NCBI GenBank assembly: GCA_019313725.1
Contig: JAFDAT010000031.1
Span: 1-15,383, forward strand
Reading direction: 5' to 3'
Source: Deltaproteobacteria bacterium
GTDB taxonomy: Bacteria > Desulfobacterota > Desulfobacteria > Desulfobacterales > B30-G6
DNA: 15,383 nucleotides
Shown here: piece after piece, positions 1-6,018 of the stretch
Numbering within the stretch: the first letter of the stretch is position 1
Layout: every line of letters begins with the position of its first letter
Program-made: the position numbers and the translations under genes
Notes under the pieces: model-generated
The model's database searches: none
What the model saw: the letters and a program-made list of their open reading frames with translations, nothing else
What the model was told of the DNA's origin: nothing

Positions 1-2
1 TG

Positions 3-1085
3 GAGGGGGACATCTTCCTGCGTCAGGGTGACCTCGAAGCGGCCAGAACAGCTTATGAAAAAGCCATGGAGGCCTCCAAGGGCACTGATGTCCAGAAAGC
101 CGATGCCCTGATCGGGTTGGGCCGGCTGGCATCGCTGCAAAATCAAAAAGACACTGCCATAGAATACTACGAACTGGCCACCCGGACAGCGCCTGGCAGC
201 AGCCGGGGATTTCTCTCCCAGGCCATGCTGATCAGTGAAAAGGGTGATGCAGAGACCGCCCTTGGGTTGCTGAAGAAAGCCCACCAACAGGATCCTCATA
301 ATGCCGCGATTACGGCGATCACCAATGATACCCGCAGACAGGTGGAGCTTGTCAGGGATAAAAAAAAGCAGCAGCGAATCGACAACCTGGTCCAGGATCT
401 TTTAGGCAGCATGGACCAGCCGCCGCGGGCGACTCCCGGTGACGGTTGGACATCGCAGCCCCTGACCCTCTGGATCATGGATTTTAAATCGAAAGGCTAC
501 TCGGTACAGGAAGGGGAAAATACCCTGCTGCTTTCAAGCCTGACAGACCAGCTCCTGCAAAAGGGACGTGTTCAGATCGTGGAGCGGGCTCTTTTAGACA
601 AACTCCTTGGAGAACTCAAACTGGGTTCATCCGAACTCGCTGACCGCCGCACCGCTCTGGCGGTGGGCAAGCTCATGGCCGCCCGTCTGATCGTCTCCGG
701 CACGATTGTCTATTCCGGCCCCCACACCCAGGTGTCGCTGCGCATGTTTGAAACTGAGACCGGCCGCATCACGGCCGCCATCAATGAAACAATGGGCAGC
801 TCAGTACCTGTGTCGGAACTGGCCGGCCAGATAACCGGCAACCTGAGTACCAAGTTGGATGAAAAATATCCGATCAGGGGAAAAATCGTCAAGCTGGACG
901 GCGATACCGCCTGGATGAATATCGGGGCCAACGTCGGAGTGGTTGAAGGCCAGACCTATAAAGCCGTCAATCAGGAAACAGTTCTTGAAGTTGTGGCAGT
1001 GGCATCTGAGGAAAGCGCCGCCCGTATCCCAGAGAATGCAACGCTTCCCGAAGCTGGACAAGCCGTCGAAATCCTCTATCAATAG
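3..1085 (+). CDS. TPR-repeat protein with C-terminal CsgG/FlgT-like domain (5' truncated)
   Basis: The reading frame is open from the window edge, so the start lies upstream; 360 residues are visible. Residues 1-105 are helical TPR-type repeats (for example GDLEAARTAYEKA and KDTAIEYYELA). Residues 112-135 are a charged linker, and 150-265 resemble the CsgG/FlgT-type domain (LWIMDF, then VQIVERALLDKLLGEL and a LIVSGTIV strand). The last 70 residues (YPIRGKIVKLDGDTAWMNIG, then GVVEGQTY) resemble the C-terminal beta domain found in FlgT-like envelope proteins. Such proteins usually work at the outer membrane or periplasm in secretion or surface-structure assembly; the partner here is unknown. 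A signal peptide or lipobox would be in the missing part. The gene converges on the GGDEF gene and ends at a strong hairpin. The family call is fairly sure, the role is not. Confidence 0.8.
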   Translation, partial: EGDIFLRQGDLEAARTAYEKAMEASKGTDVQKADALIGLGRLASLQNQKDTAIEYYELATRTAPGSSRGFLSQAMLISEKGDAETALGLLKKAHQQDPHNAAITAITNDTRRQVELVRDKKKQQRIDNLVQDLLGSMDQPPRATPGDGWTSQPLTLWIMDFKSKGYSVQEGENTLLLSSLTDQLLQKGRVQIVERALLDKLLGELKLGSSELADRRTALAVGKLMAARLIVSGTIVYSGPHTQVSLRMFETETGRITAAINETMGSSVPVSELAGQITGNLSTKLDEKYPIRGKIVKLDGDTAWMNIGANVGVVEGQTYKAVNQETVLEVVAVASEESAARIPENATLPEAGQAVEILYQ

Positions 1086-1121
1086 AAATTATAAATCATC
1101 GGAGGCTTTTTAACAATTATT

Positions 1122-1185
1122 AAAATAAATGCCCCATGAATCCTAATCAGGGTTTTCCGGTTGGGATTCATGGGGCATTTATTTT
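1122..1185. terminator. Bidirectional terminator between convergent genes
   Basis: The arms at 1122-1143 and 1164-1185 are perfect 22-bp complements, extended by three more pairs (one G-T) towards an apical loop. The outer arms are A-rich and T-rich (AAAATAAAT / ATTTATTTT), so either strand gives a GC stem followed by a U-rich tail. It lies 36 bp after the stop of the TPR gene. On the minus strand its outermost bases include the stop codon of the GGDEF gene. Confidence 0.88.
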
Positions 1186-1996
1186 AGAGGATACGATTTT
1201 TGCCCTGGACCTTAGCCTGCTGGACGGCCTTATCAGCCATCCCCACCAGGCCAAGGACATCCCCGGATGCTTCTTTGAAGGACGCGATGCCGCCACTCAG
1301 GGTGACATTGATTTCTTTCCCTTCCCAGCCAAAAGCCATTTTCTCCACTCCGGCCCGAACCCGCTCTCCAATGATGCCGGCATTCTTTTTATTGGTTTCC
1401 GGTAAAACCAGCACCAGTTCCTCCCCACCATAGCGTCCAGCACTGTCCTCCTGTCGCTTTTCATGAAGAATCGTGGCCGCCACATGCCTCAAAGCTTCGT
1501 CGCCGGCCTGATGCCCGTGGATATCATTGACGCGCTTGAAGTTGTCCAGATCAAAGAAAATAATGGAGAGTTCCAACTGGTGCCGCTTGGCACGGTTCAG
1601 CTCATTGTTGAGCACATCGTCCAGGGCCTGGCGGTTCAACATGTTGGTCAGACTATCGTACCTGCTGTTTTTCAACGTTTTTTCAAACACATGGATCTCG
1701 ACGACTTTCGGGTTTTTCAATGATTTCTGAACAGAACAAAAATAATCGCAAATGGCCGTCCTCAGACTGATGGTTCTGCCCAGGGCTTTGCTCATCTCAT
1801 TGTACAGGATGAGAATGTCTTTCCAGGATGTCTTGGCTATTTCAAGATCCAGATCCAGGTGCGTGAGCACATGCAGGATAACCTGATAAGCCTCACCACC
1901 GGCTTGTTCCGCAATGCTGTTTAATTCACGGATCAGTTTCTCATCACCTTTTACCTGATTCAGACAGGTCAGCACAGCCTCTCTTATCTGCTGCAT
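1184..1996 (-). CDS. Diguanylate cyclase (GGDEF domain, GGEEL active site)
   Basis: The 270-residue protein should make cyclic di-GMP from two GTP. Residues 1-105 are a helical, soluble N-terminal region that I do not recognise as a named sensor domain, with no membrane segment. The GGDEF domain starts at YDSLTNMLNR (113-122), continues through the metal-binding FFDLDNFK (147-154), and carries the active-site loop GGEEL at 190-194. RQED at 181-184 sits five residues before this loop, the spacing of the product-inhibition I-site RxxD. Leu replaces the usual Phe at the end of the motif, a conservative change. The ATG is preceded by GGAGG. It lies 62 bp downstream of the thioesterase gene on the same strand and is probably co-transcribed with it. 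The input signal is unknown. Confidence 0.92.
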   Translation of the reverse strand: MQQIREAVLTCLNQVKGDEKLIRELNSIAEQAGGEAYQVILHVLTHLDLDLEIAKTSWKDILILYNEMSKALGRTISLRTAICDYFCSVQKSLKNPKVVEIHVFEKTLKNSRYDSLTNMLNRQALDDVLNNELNRAKRHQLELSIIFFDLDNFKRVNDIHGHQAGDEALRHVAATILHEKRQEDSAGRYGGEELVLVLPETNKKNAGIIGERVRAGVEKMAFGWEGKEINVTLSGGIASFKEASGDVLGLVGMADKAVQQAKVQGKNRIL

Positions 1997-2058
1997 GTGT
2001 TTTCCTCCGGATTCATTAGATGCAGGGTGTCGCCCCGTGGTTTCACGCCAAAAAGTGG

Positions 2059-2487
2059 TTATTGACTTTTGCCGGGCCTAAGATATTTTTTCAGACTGTC
2101 TCGCAGGAACTCGGGTATGTCTCTCTTTTCAAAAGTATCCATGTCCACACAAACGGTGATATTATGCCCGGTCACACGGGGAACGTCTTCGCCTTTTCTG
2201 AAAACCCGGTAACCGAACTTGATAGAAGCGTTTCCCAGGTTGAGCACGCTGACTTCCACCTCGATTTTATCGCCGTAACACAGCGGCTGCATAAAATCGG
2301 TTTCGAGGTGAACGCTGGGCAGTCCGACACGGTGGTGATTGATCACCGTTGGGTACTCCACACCGAGGGCGCTTTCAAAAAACTCCTCCAGGGCCACGTG
2401 AAAGTAGTGTAAAAATCGAGGATAATATACAATGCCCGCACGGTCGATGTCGCCGAAACGAATTTTTAGTTTTGAGCTGAAAGACAT
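2059..2487 (-). CDS. Hotdog-fold acyl-CoA thioesterase, 4-hydroxybenzoyl-CoA thioesterase type
   Basis: The 142-residue protein has the single hotdog-domain length of the 4HBT/YbgC family, which hydrolyses acyl- or aroyl-CoA thioesters in the cytoplasm. The N-terminal motif FGDIDRAGIVYYPRF (11-25) matches the family active-site signature; Asp15 aligns with the catalytic aspartate of the Pseudomonas 4-hydroxybenzoyl-CoA thioesterase (FGDCDPAGIV). The long hotdog helix follows (LHYFHVALEEFF). The start is fixed because an in-frame TGA lies two codons upstream. No good Shine-Dalgarno sequence precedes it, so translation may be weak or use an unusual leader. The ACADs in the window suggest a link to aromatic or cyclic acyl-CoA metabolism or CoA recycling, but the substrate cannot be read from sequence. 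Confidence 0.87.
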   Translation of the reverse strand: MSFSSKLKIRFGDIDRAGIVYYPRFLHYFHVALEEFFESALGVEYPTVINHHRVGLPSVHLETDFMQPLCYGDKIEVEVSVLNLGNASIKFGYRVFRKGEDVPRVTGHNITVCVDMDTFEKRDIPEFLRDSLKKYLRPGKSQ

Positions 2488-2522
2488 CGGTCATATCATA
2501 AGCGGTCAACATCGAAGAATCA

Positions 2523-2555
2523 ACAAAAGAAAATTGAGGGGCTATTTTCTTTTGT
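2523..2555. repeat. Perfect 12-bp inverted repeat upstream of the thioesterase gene
   Basis: ACAAAAGAAAAT (2523-2534) is perfectly repeated in inverse at 2544-2555, with a 9-nt spacer containing GAGGGG. It lies 36 bp upstream of the thioesterase start. The stem is AT-rich and no T-run follows, so it is not a classical terminator. An operator or a 5'-leader stem-loop is possible. Confidence 0.5.
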
Positions 2556-2649
2556 GTTATGGCATCTGTCAGATTAACGTTCCGATTGACATAAGGGAAC
2601 GCCCTAATTTTTAAAAACATCATACCATATTTGCATGCGTATAGGCATG

Positions 2650-2697
2650 TTGACATAAGTATTTTAGACATTATTATATATACCACACCGTGGTTAT
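2650..2697 (+). promoter_or_regulatory. Candidate promoter with dyad operator (site 1) upstream of the 45-aa ORF / stress protein unit
   Basis: TTGACA (2650-2655) is followed after 16 bp by TATTAT (2672-2677). Right after this lies the dyad ACCACACCGTGGT (2682-2694), where a repressor would block initiation. The dyad is the same type as in the promoters at 3634 and 3905. TTGACATAAG at 2650-2659 also occurs at 2586-2595. An alternative is that the dyad serves the minus strand, where TATAAT lies beside it but no good -35 is visible. If used on the plus strand, the leader before the first ORF is about 210 nt. Confidence 0.45.
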
Positions 2698-2804
2698 ATT
2701 TTAGTCATAGCGATAGACGTTCCTAATCCGGTGGTTCTTTAAATTTTTAGGTACAGGTTTTGTGAAATATCAAAAATAGCGGTTGTCGTTACCTTTTGAG
2801 AATC

Positions 2805-2833
2805 TTGACTGTTAAACATGCATATCATTATCT
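2805..2833 (+). promoter_or_regulatory. Candidate sigma70-type promoter for the 45-aa ORF
   Basis: TTGACT (2805-2810), a 17-bp spacer and TTATCT (2828-2833) make a plausible promoter about 57 nt upstream of the ORF at 2897. No operator was seen here. It may act with or instead of the upstream dyad promoter. Confidence 0.35.
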
Positions 2834-2896
2834 GCAGGGACTGAAACCAAACGGAACAGATTCATGACAACCGGTATAAATATATGGAGGTGCATT

Positions 2897-3034
2897 ATGT
2901 CAGAAGATCAGAGCTACGTAGAATCGGACAGAGAAAGAGAAGAAGGTCATGTAGATACGCGTCAAGCCAATTTTGAATGCGATCACCCGGATCCATCCCT
3001 TGGTTGCGACCTCGGTGTGGATGTGCAGGGTTAA
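2897..3034 (+). CDS. Small acidic protein of unknown function (45 aa)
   Basis: ATG is preceded by a perfect GGAGG with a 6-nt spacer, one of the best ribosome sites in the window, and the frame runs 45 codons to TAA. The product is hydrophilic and acidic, with many Asp/Glu (SDREREEGH) and two cysteines near the end (FECDHPDPSLGC). It has no signal peptide or membrane segment. I do not recognise it. It sits 121 bp before the universal stress protein on the same strand with a hairpin between them, and no separate promoter was seen for the stress gene, so the two are probably co-transcribed. It could be a small protein or a leader peptide whose translation affects the downstream gene. The spaced cysteine and histidine residues might bind metal, which is only a guess. 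Confidence 0.55.
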   Translation: MSEDQSYVESDREREEGHVDTRQANFECDHPDPSLGCDLGVDVQG

Positions 3035-3059
3035 AGCCCGGGCAATACGTTGAAGGGAG

Positions 3060-3088
3060 AACGGCAGGACCCCAGGGGTTCTGCCGTT
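3060..3088 (+). other. Strong intercistronic hairpin before the stress protein gene
   Basis: The arms at 3060-3073 and 3075-3088 (AACGGCAGGACCCC with its complement, one G-T pair) fold into a stem of about 13 bp with a minimal loop. The following bases (GTTCTTAC) are not a proper U-tract, so full termination is doubtful. It lies 25 bp after the small ORF and may be a partial attenuator or a processing/stability element. Confidence 0.55.
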
Positions 3089-3155
3089 GTTCTTACATGC
3101 CTTGCGCGATTGCAGCAAACCGAAGCTTGGGTCTTGTTACCGGAAGGAGATTACA

Positions 3156-3626
3156 ATGGGAATCAAATTGTTAATCGCGTTCGACGATTCTGAAAATGCC
3201 ATGCGCGCCGTGGAGAGTGCCGCCCGATCCTTCTCCCCGGATTCACATGTAACCCTGTTTCATGCAGCCCAGGACTCCAGCGCACTTTGTAAAATGAACA
3301 GCCCCGAACTGACCCCCTTGTTCAAGCATGAACAGAGCGAATTCTGCACCCTGGAAGATACAAAACGGGAGCTGGTTGAGAATGCATTCAGAAAAGCCAC
3401 AGAGATCCTGGTCGATAACGGTTTTATTGAAAATGACATCGTTACCAAACATGTAAAGACAAAGTATGACGTTGCCCGGGACATTATCAATGAGGCCGCT
3501 TCAAACTATGACATTCTAGTTTTGGGCAAAAGGGGTATTTCCGGTATCAAGGATTTCCTGTTCGGGGGAACGACTCAGAAGGTAATTCATGGTGTCGATA
3601 ATGTTTCCGTATTCATCGTAAATTAA
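3156..3626 (+). CDS. Universal stress protein (UspA family), ATP-binding type
   Basis: This is a 156-residue single Usp domain, the normal family length, cytoplasmic and usually dimeric. IAFDDSENAMRAV (7-19) forms the first strand and helix with the ATP-contacting Asp10. Near the C-terminus, GKRG (124-127) followed nine residues later by GGTT (137-140) closely matches the G-x2-G-x9-G-S/T nucleotide motif, with Gly in place of the first Ser/Thr and Thr next. The C-terminal strand is SVFIV. The start was chosen at 3156 because GGAAGGAG ends 6 nt before it; upstream in-frame codons do not look like Usp sequence. It follows the 45-residue ORF and a hairpin, and is followed at once by the dyad promoter at 3634. 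ATP binding predicts the MJ0577-like rather than UspA-like subclass. Confidence 0.9.
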   Translation: MGIKLLIAFDDSENAMRAVESAARSFSPDSHVTLFHAAQDSSALCKMNSPELTPLFKHEQSEFCTLEDTKRELVENAFRKATEILVDNGFIENDIVTKHVKTKYDVARDIINEAASNYDILVLGKRGISGIKDFLFGGTTQKVIHGVDNVSVFIVN

Positions 3627-3633
3627 AAAAAGC

Positions 3634-3661
3634 TTGACATTATACCACATTGTGCTATAGT
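3634..3661 (+). promoter_or_regulatory. Strong sigma70-type promoter with internal dyad operator (site 2)
   Basis: TTGACA (3634-3639), a 16-bp spacer and TATAGT (3656-3661). The spacer holds the imperfect dyad ACCACATTGTGCT (3644-3656), which starts 4 nt after the -35 element. It lies 7 bp after the stress protein stop codon and points into a gene-free stretch ending in a clear terminator. A protein on the dyad would occlude RNA polymerase, so repression is the natural reading. Confidence 0.68.
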
Positions 3662-3667
3662 GATGAT

Positions 3668-3761
3668 CAAGCATTAGACAGAGGCAACTAAAATCCTCTG
3701 TTCTAATCCTCCTTTCACTTTAGTACAGGCCCCTGCTCTGCCGGCAGGGGCCGCTTTTTTT
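3668..3761 (+). ncRNA. Candidate small RNA of about 94 nt (sRNA-1)
   Basis: A strong promoter at 3634 and a strong rho-independent terminator bound this unit, and only a four-codon ORF (ATG near 3662) lies near its start. The 5' part folds into a hairpin: TTAGACAGAGG (3674-3684) pairs with CCTCTG-T-TCTAA (3695-3706), 11 pairs with one bulged T. A 21-nt linker (3707-3727) follows, starting TCCTCCTTTCAC, then the terminator stem. The linker CCTCCTTT is complementary to AAAGGAGG, a Shine-Dalgarno core, so base-pairing with ribosome sites is a reasonable hypothesis. Start and end are predictions. Alternatively the unit is a 3' UTR product of the stress gene. I do not recognise the family. Confidence 0.6.
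3728..3761 (+). terminator. Rho-independent terminator
   Basis: GGCCCCTGC (3728-3736) pairs perfectly with GCAGGGGCC (3744-3752) over a 7-nt loop, and GC plus seven T residues (3755-3761) follow. It terminates sRNA-1 and any read-through from the stress protein gene. Confidence 0.9.
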
Positions 3762-3904
3762 GGTTTGATCACCCTTCTTCCTCTTCTTTCCAGCCTTTCA
3801 TATTATCGATCTCTCTTTATTTTTTTGAAGACATGCGTTTCCCTTTTCATTTGGTAAAACCTAAAGCTGCACCCTTAGGACAAATTTAGATCTTTTTCCC
3901 GACC

Positions 3905-3932
3905 TTGACAAACTGTCACATTGTGGTAATAT
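3905..3932 (+). promoter_or_regulatory. Sigma70-type promoter with internal dyad operator (site 3)
   Basis: TTGACA (3905-3910), a 16-bp spacer and TAATAT (3927-3932). The spacer contains GTCACATTGTGGT (3915-3927), again beginning 4 nt after the -35, the same register as at 3634. The two promoters share CACATTGTG but otherwise differ, which suggests conserved control rather than a recent duplication. Confidence 0.6.
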
Positions 3933-3938
3933 TTAAAT

Positions 3939-4025
3939 ATGAGGATATATGCCGAATGATAACTATTATCGTCCTCAAACCTCCTTCAAGGCTTCCGCGC
4001 GGCATAGCGGGAGCCAATCTCTTTC
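3939..4025 (+). ncRNA. Candidate small RNA, structural analogue of sRNA-1 (sRNA-2)
   Basis: Downstream of site 3 the layout of sRNA-1 recurs. TGAGGA (3940-3945) pairs with TCCTCA (3972-3977) around an inner GATAA/TTATC stem. A linker with ACCTCCTTCAA (3979-3989) follows, then the GC stem GGCTTCCGC/GCGGGAGCC (3990-3998 and 4007-4015, one G-T) and a pyrimidine-rich tail (TCTCTTTC). The terminator is weaker than in sRNA-1, so the 3' end is uncertain and read-through is possible. A 67-codon ORF starts at 3949 with GAGG four bases before it, but its product looks unlike a protein family and its 5' end would be sealed in the stem. From 4026 to 4137 I see nothing else. Confidence 0.38.
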
Positions 4026-4137
4026 ATTAGAAACAAGCAGTCGATTTACAGAACAATATACCCCCTTAAAGCAGAGTACCAAACATGAATCCGTGCTGAT
4101 AAACACGGCCAATGCGATTTTGTACTGCCCAAAAAGC

Positions 4138-4659
4138 TCAAAACGAAAATGAAAATGAAACTTCCGGATAGATGTTGTCACATGACGAGAGGATTGTATC
4201 GTCACAGTTCAAATACGATTCGTAGACCGCGCCCACCCCGAAGAACCATTTTTCATCCGACGTGAAGTAAACACCCCCCCGAACCCCGGTCGTATCCAGA
4301 TCATCATAACCGTCGATAAAGATGTGGCTGTAAAAGGCCCCGACATATGGCCTTACCCTGGACTGCACCGGCAGCGTATACTTCATTTGGGGACTCAGTT
4401 TATAAATGTCCGGATCACCCCCCAGCCATGCCTCACCATCCAGACCAATTTCCAGGCCGTCGAACACATAATAACCGGCACCGAGCCCGAGAATCACATA
4501 ACTGTTATCCAGAGTCCACCCGGACCCGACCACGATGGATGCCCGGCTGCTTCCTTTTTCAAAAGCGCCGGCGCGTGTGTCGCCCACGGAAACGAACACA
4601 ACGGCACTTAAAATAGATATTATCAGGATGACCGACCGCACCGATGATTTTAAAACCAT
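4138..4659 (-). CDS. Small outer-membrane beta-barrel protein
   Basis: The start at 4659 was chosen because GGAGGA lies 7 nt upstream and the protein then begins with a signal peptide: MVLKSS, a hydrophobic core (VILIISILSAVVFVSV) and an AGA cleavage site near residue 30. The mature part of about 143 residues has alternating short strands rich in Gly and aromatic residues (GLGAGYYVFDGLEIGLDGEAW, then YVGAFYSH) and ends in ...SFSFSF. A terminal Phe is the usual BAM recognition signal of outer-membrane barrels, and the length fits a small eight-stranded OmpW/OmpX-like barrel. Two cysteines near the end (NCDDTILSSC) could form a loop disulfide. It stands alone; the ACAD gene upstream on this strand ends 172 bp away. 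Substrate or function is unknown. Confidence 0.75.
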   Translation of the reverse strand: MVLKSSVRSVILIISILSAVVFVSVGDTRAGAFEKGSSRASIVVGSGWTLDNSYVILGLGAGYYVFDGLEIGLDGEAWLGGDPDIYKLSPQMKYTLPVQSRVRPYVGAFYSHIFIDGYDDLDTTGVRGGVYFTSDEKWFFGVGAVYESYLNCDDTILSSCDNIYPEVSFSFSF

Positions 4660-4784
4660 TGTGAAATCCTCCATTTTTGCAATAAAATGTGATTTTCCGT
4701 CCCTGCCTAGTGAAATTCTGCGAAGCAGACCCAAAGGGATTTAACAGGGTCAAAAATCAGGTAGAAATATTAATCCTCTGTGGT

Positions 4785-4824
4785 CTCTGCACGCTCGAGC
4801 GTAAGCGAGCGAGAGTATTTTTTT
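4785..4824 (+). terminator. Terminator-like hairpin oriented for the plus strand
   Basis: CTCT-GCA-CGCTCG (4785-4797) pairs with CGAGCG-AGAG (4806-4815), leaving a 3-nt bulge, and TATTTTTTT follows to 4824. The stem overlaps the 12-bp palindrome ACGCTCGAGCGT (4791-4802). The U-tract is on the plus strand although both neighbouring genes are on the minus strand. It may stop antisense transcription, or it may simply be part of a degenerate intergenic repeat (CCACAGAG-type sequence lies next to it on the minus strand). Confidence 0.45.
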
Positions 4825-4831
4825 CACCAAT

Positions 4832-5998
4832 TTAACCCGGATACAGTTTGCGATATTCCGGCACATACGCTTCCAGTTCTGCGGCAATCCGTTCCAGGTG
4901 CAGGGTGGACAGACCGCCGTCAAACTGGGCGGCCTTGGTCTTGATGTGATACAGGCCGATATCCATCTCCTCTGTCCAGCCAATGGCACCATGCAATACG
5001 ATTCCATGATGGCAGACTTCATGATAGACTGCATTGGCTTTGACCTTGGCCATGGAATTGAGCCCGCGCGAAGATGTTCCGTTGTTCATGTGCCAGGCGG
5101 CTTCGTAAACCAGGTATTTTAAACCATCCACCAGGGTCAGCAGGTCCACCAGTTTGTGCTGGACGGCCTGGAAGGACCCGATGGATTTATTGAACTGCTT
5201 ACGCTCACGTGCGTAGTTGACGGTCAGATCAAAAACCGCCTGGGCACCTCCCGACATTTCTACCGCTTTGAAAACGGCGGCATGCTGCAGGACCGTATCC
5301 AGAATGGTCCAGCCCTGATCCTGTTCTCCCAGGACATTGTCGCCGGTCACCCTGACTCCATCGAACCTGACTTCACCACGGCAGTCCCTGGCAGTGGTCG
5401 GCATGGCCTCGATACCGATGCCTTCAGCCCCGGCTTCCACGATAAAAAGGGTAACCCCCTCCCGGGGATCCCCTATCTTATTTGTGCGTGCCGCCACGAT
5501 AAAAAAATCCGCTTCGGCGGCATAGGGCACGAACAGTTTGGTGCCGTTCAGGACAAAATTCCCATTGTCCGCCTCGGCTGTCAGGTTGATGTCCTCAGCT
5601 TCAAAATCGGCTACCTGTTCGGCCTGGGCCAGAGACCAGATCGCTCCTTTTTCAGCAATGCCTGTCAGATATTTCTGTTTCTGTGGGTCCGTTCCGAATT
5701 TAAGCAGCGGCACGGTGCACTCAACAACCGTCCCAAAAAAAGGACAGGGTACCAGATTGCGCCCCAACTCCTCCGTGAATATCATCAGCTCTATTAAATC
5801 GCCCTGCATACCGCCGTACATTTCGGGTATGATCAATCCCAGGAACCCAAGATCCACCATCTTCTTCCACATAAGCGGGTCGTAGGCCTGCGGGTCATCC
5901 TTCAACTCCCTGACACGGTCTTTGGGGCACTCCTTTATAAAAAACTCTCTGGCTGATTTCCTGATCATCTCCTGATCTTTGGTAAAAGTGTAGTCCAC
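4832..5998 (-). CDS. Acyl-CoA dehydrogenase family protein, probably non-catalytic partner subunit
   Basis: This 388-residue protein has the full ACAD fold: N-terminal helical domain (1-115), beta domain (about 116-230) and C-terminal helical domain with the FAD/dimer motif RERKQFNKSIGSFQAVQHKL (264-283). The usual signature around residue 125 is degenerate (SLAQAEQVADF instead of a TEPxAGSD type). Neither catalytic base position is occupied: where medium-chain enzymes have YEGT there is FDGG (359-362), and where isovaleryl-CoA dehydrogenase has its Glu in LER there is AAVFKA (240-245). The start is GTG with GGGAGGG upstream. It begins 20 bp after the stop of the next ACAD gene, so the two are surely co-transcribed. 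This resembles the mycobacterial FadE heteromers, in which one subunit supplies the base. The substrate is not known. Confidence 0.88.
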   Translation of the reverse strand: MDYTFTKDQEMIRKSAREFFIKECPKDRVRELKDDPQAYDPLMWKKMVDLGFLGLIIPEMYGGMQGDLIELMIFTEELGRNLVPCPFFGTVVECTVPLLKFGTDPQKQKYLTGIAEKGAIWSLAQAEQVADFEAEDINLTAEADNGNFVLNGTKLFVPYAAEADFFIVAARTNKIGDPREGVTLFIVEAGAEGIGIEAMPTTARDCRGEVRFDGVRVTGDNVLGEQDQGWTILDTVLQHAAVFKAVEMSGGAQAVFDLTVNYARERKQFNKSIGSFQAVQHKLVDLLTLVDGLKYLVYEAAWHMNNGTSSRGLNSMAKVKANAVYHEVCHHGIVLHGAIGWTEEMDIGLYHIKTKAAQFDGGLSTLHLERIAAELEAYVPEYRKLYPG

Positions 5999-6018
5999 CC
6001 TGAAACCCTCCCTTAACC

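Noticed and set aside
2375..2686. A 103-codon minus-strand open frame overlapping the thioesterase start
   Set aside because: It has only non-ATG initiation at the far end and no family similarity, and it is out of frame with the supported thioesterase gene.
3949..4152. A 67-codon ORF with GAGG before the ATG, downstream of the dyad promoter at 3905
   Set aside because: Its product is Ser/Thr/Lys-rich without any recognisable fold, its start region is folded in a stem, and its end overlaps the barrel gene. It was kept only as an alternative to sRNA-2.
4738..4830. Insertion-sequence end suggested by the CCACAGAG-type and palindromic sequence
   Set aside because: No transposase fragment, terminal inverted repeat pair or target duplication was seen; it was treated as a terminator-like hairpin next to a degenerate repeat.
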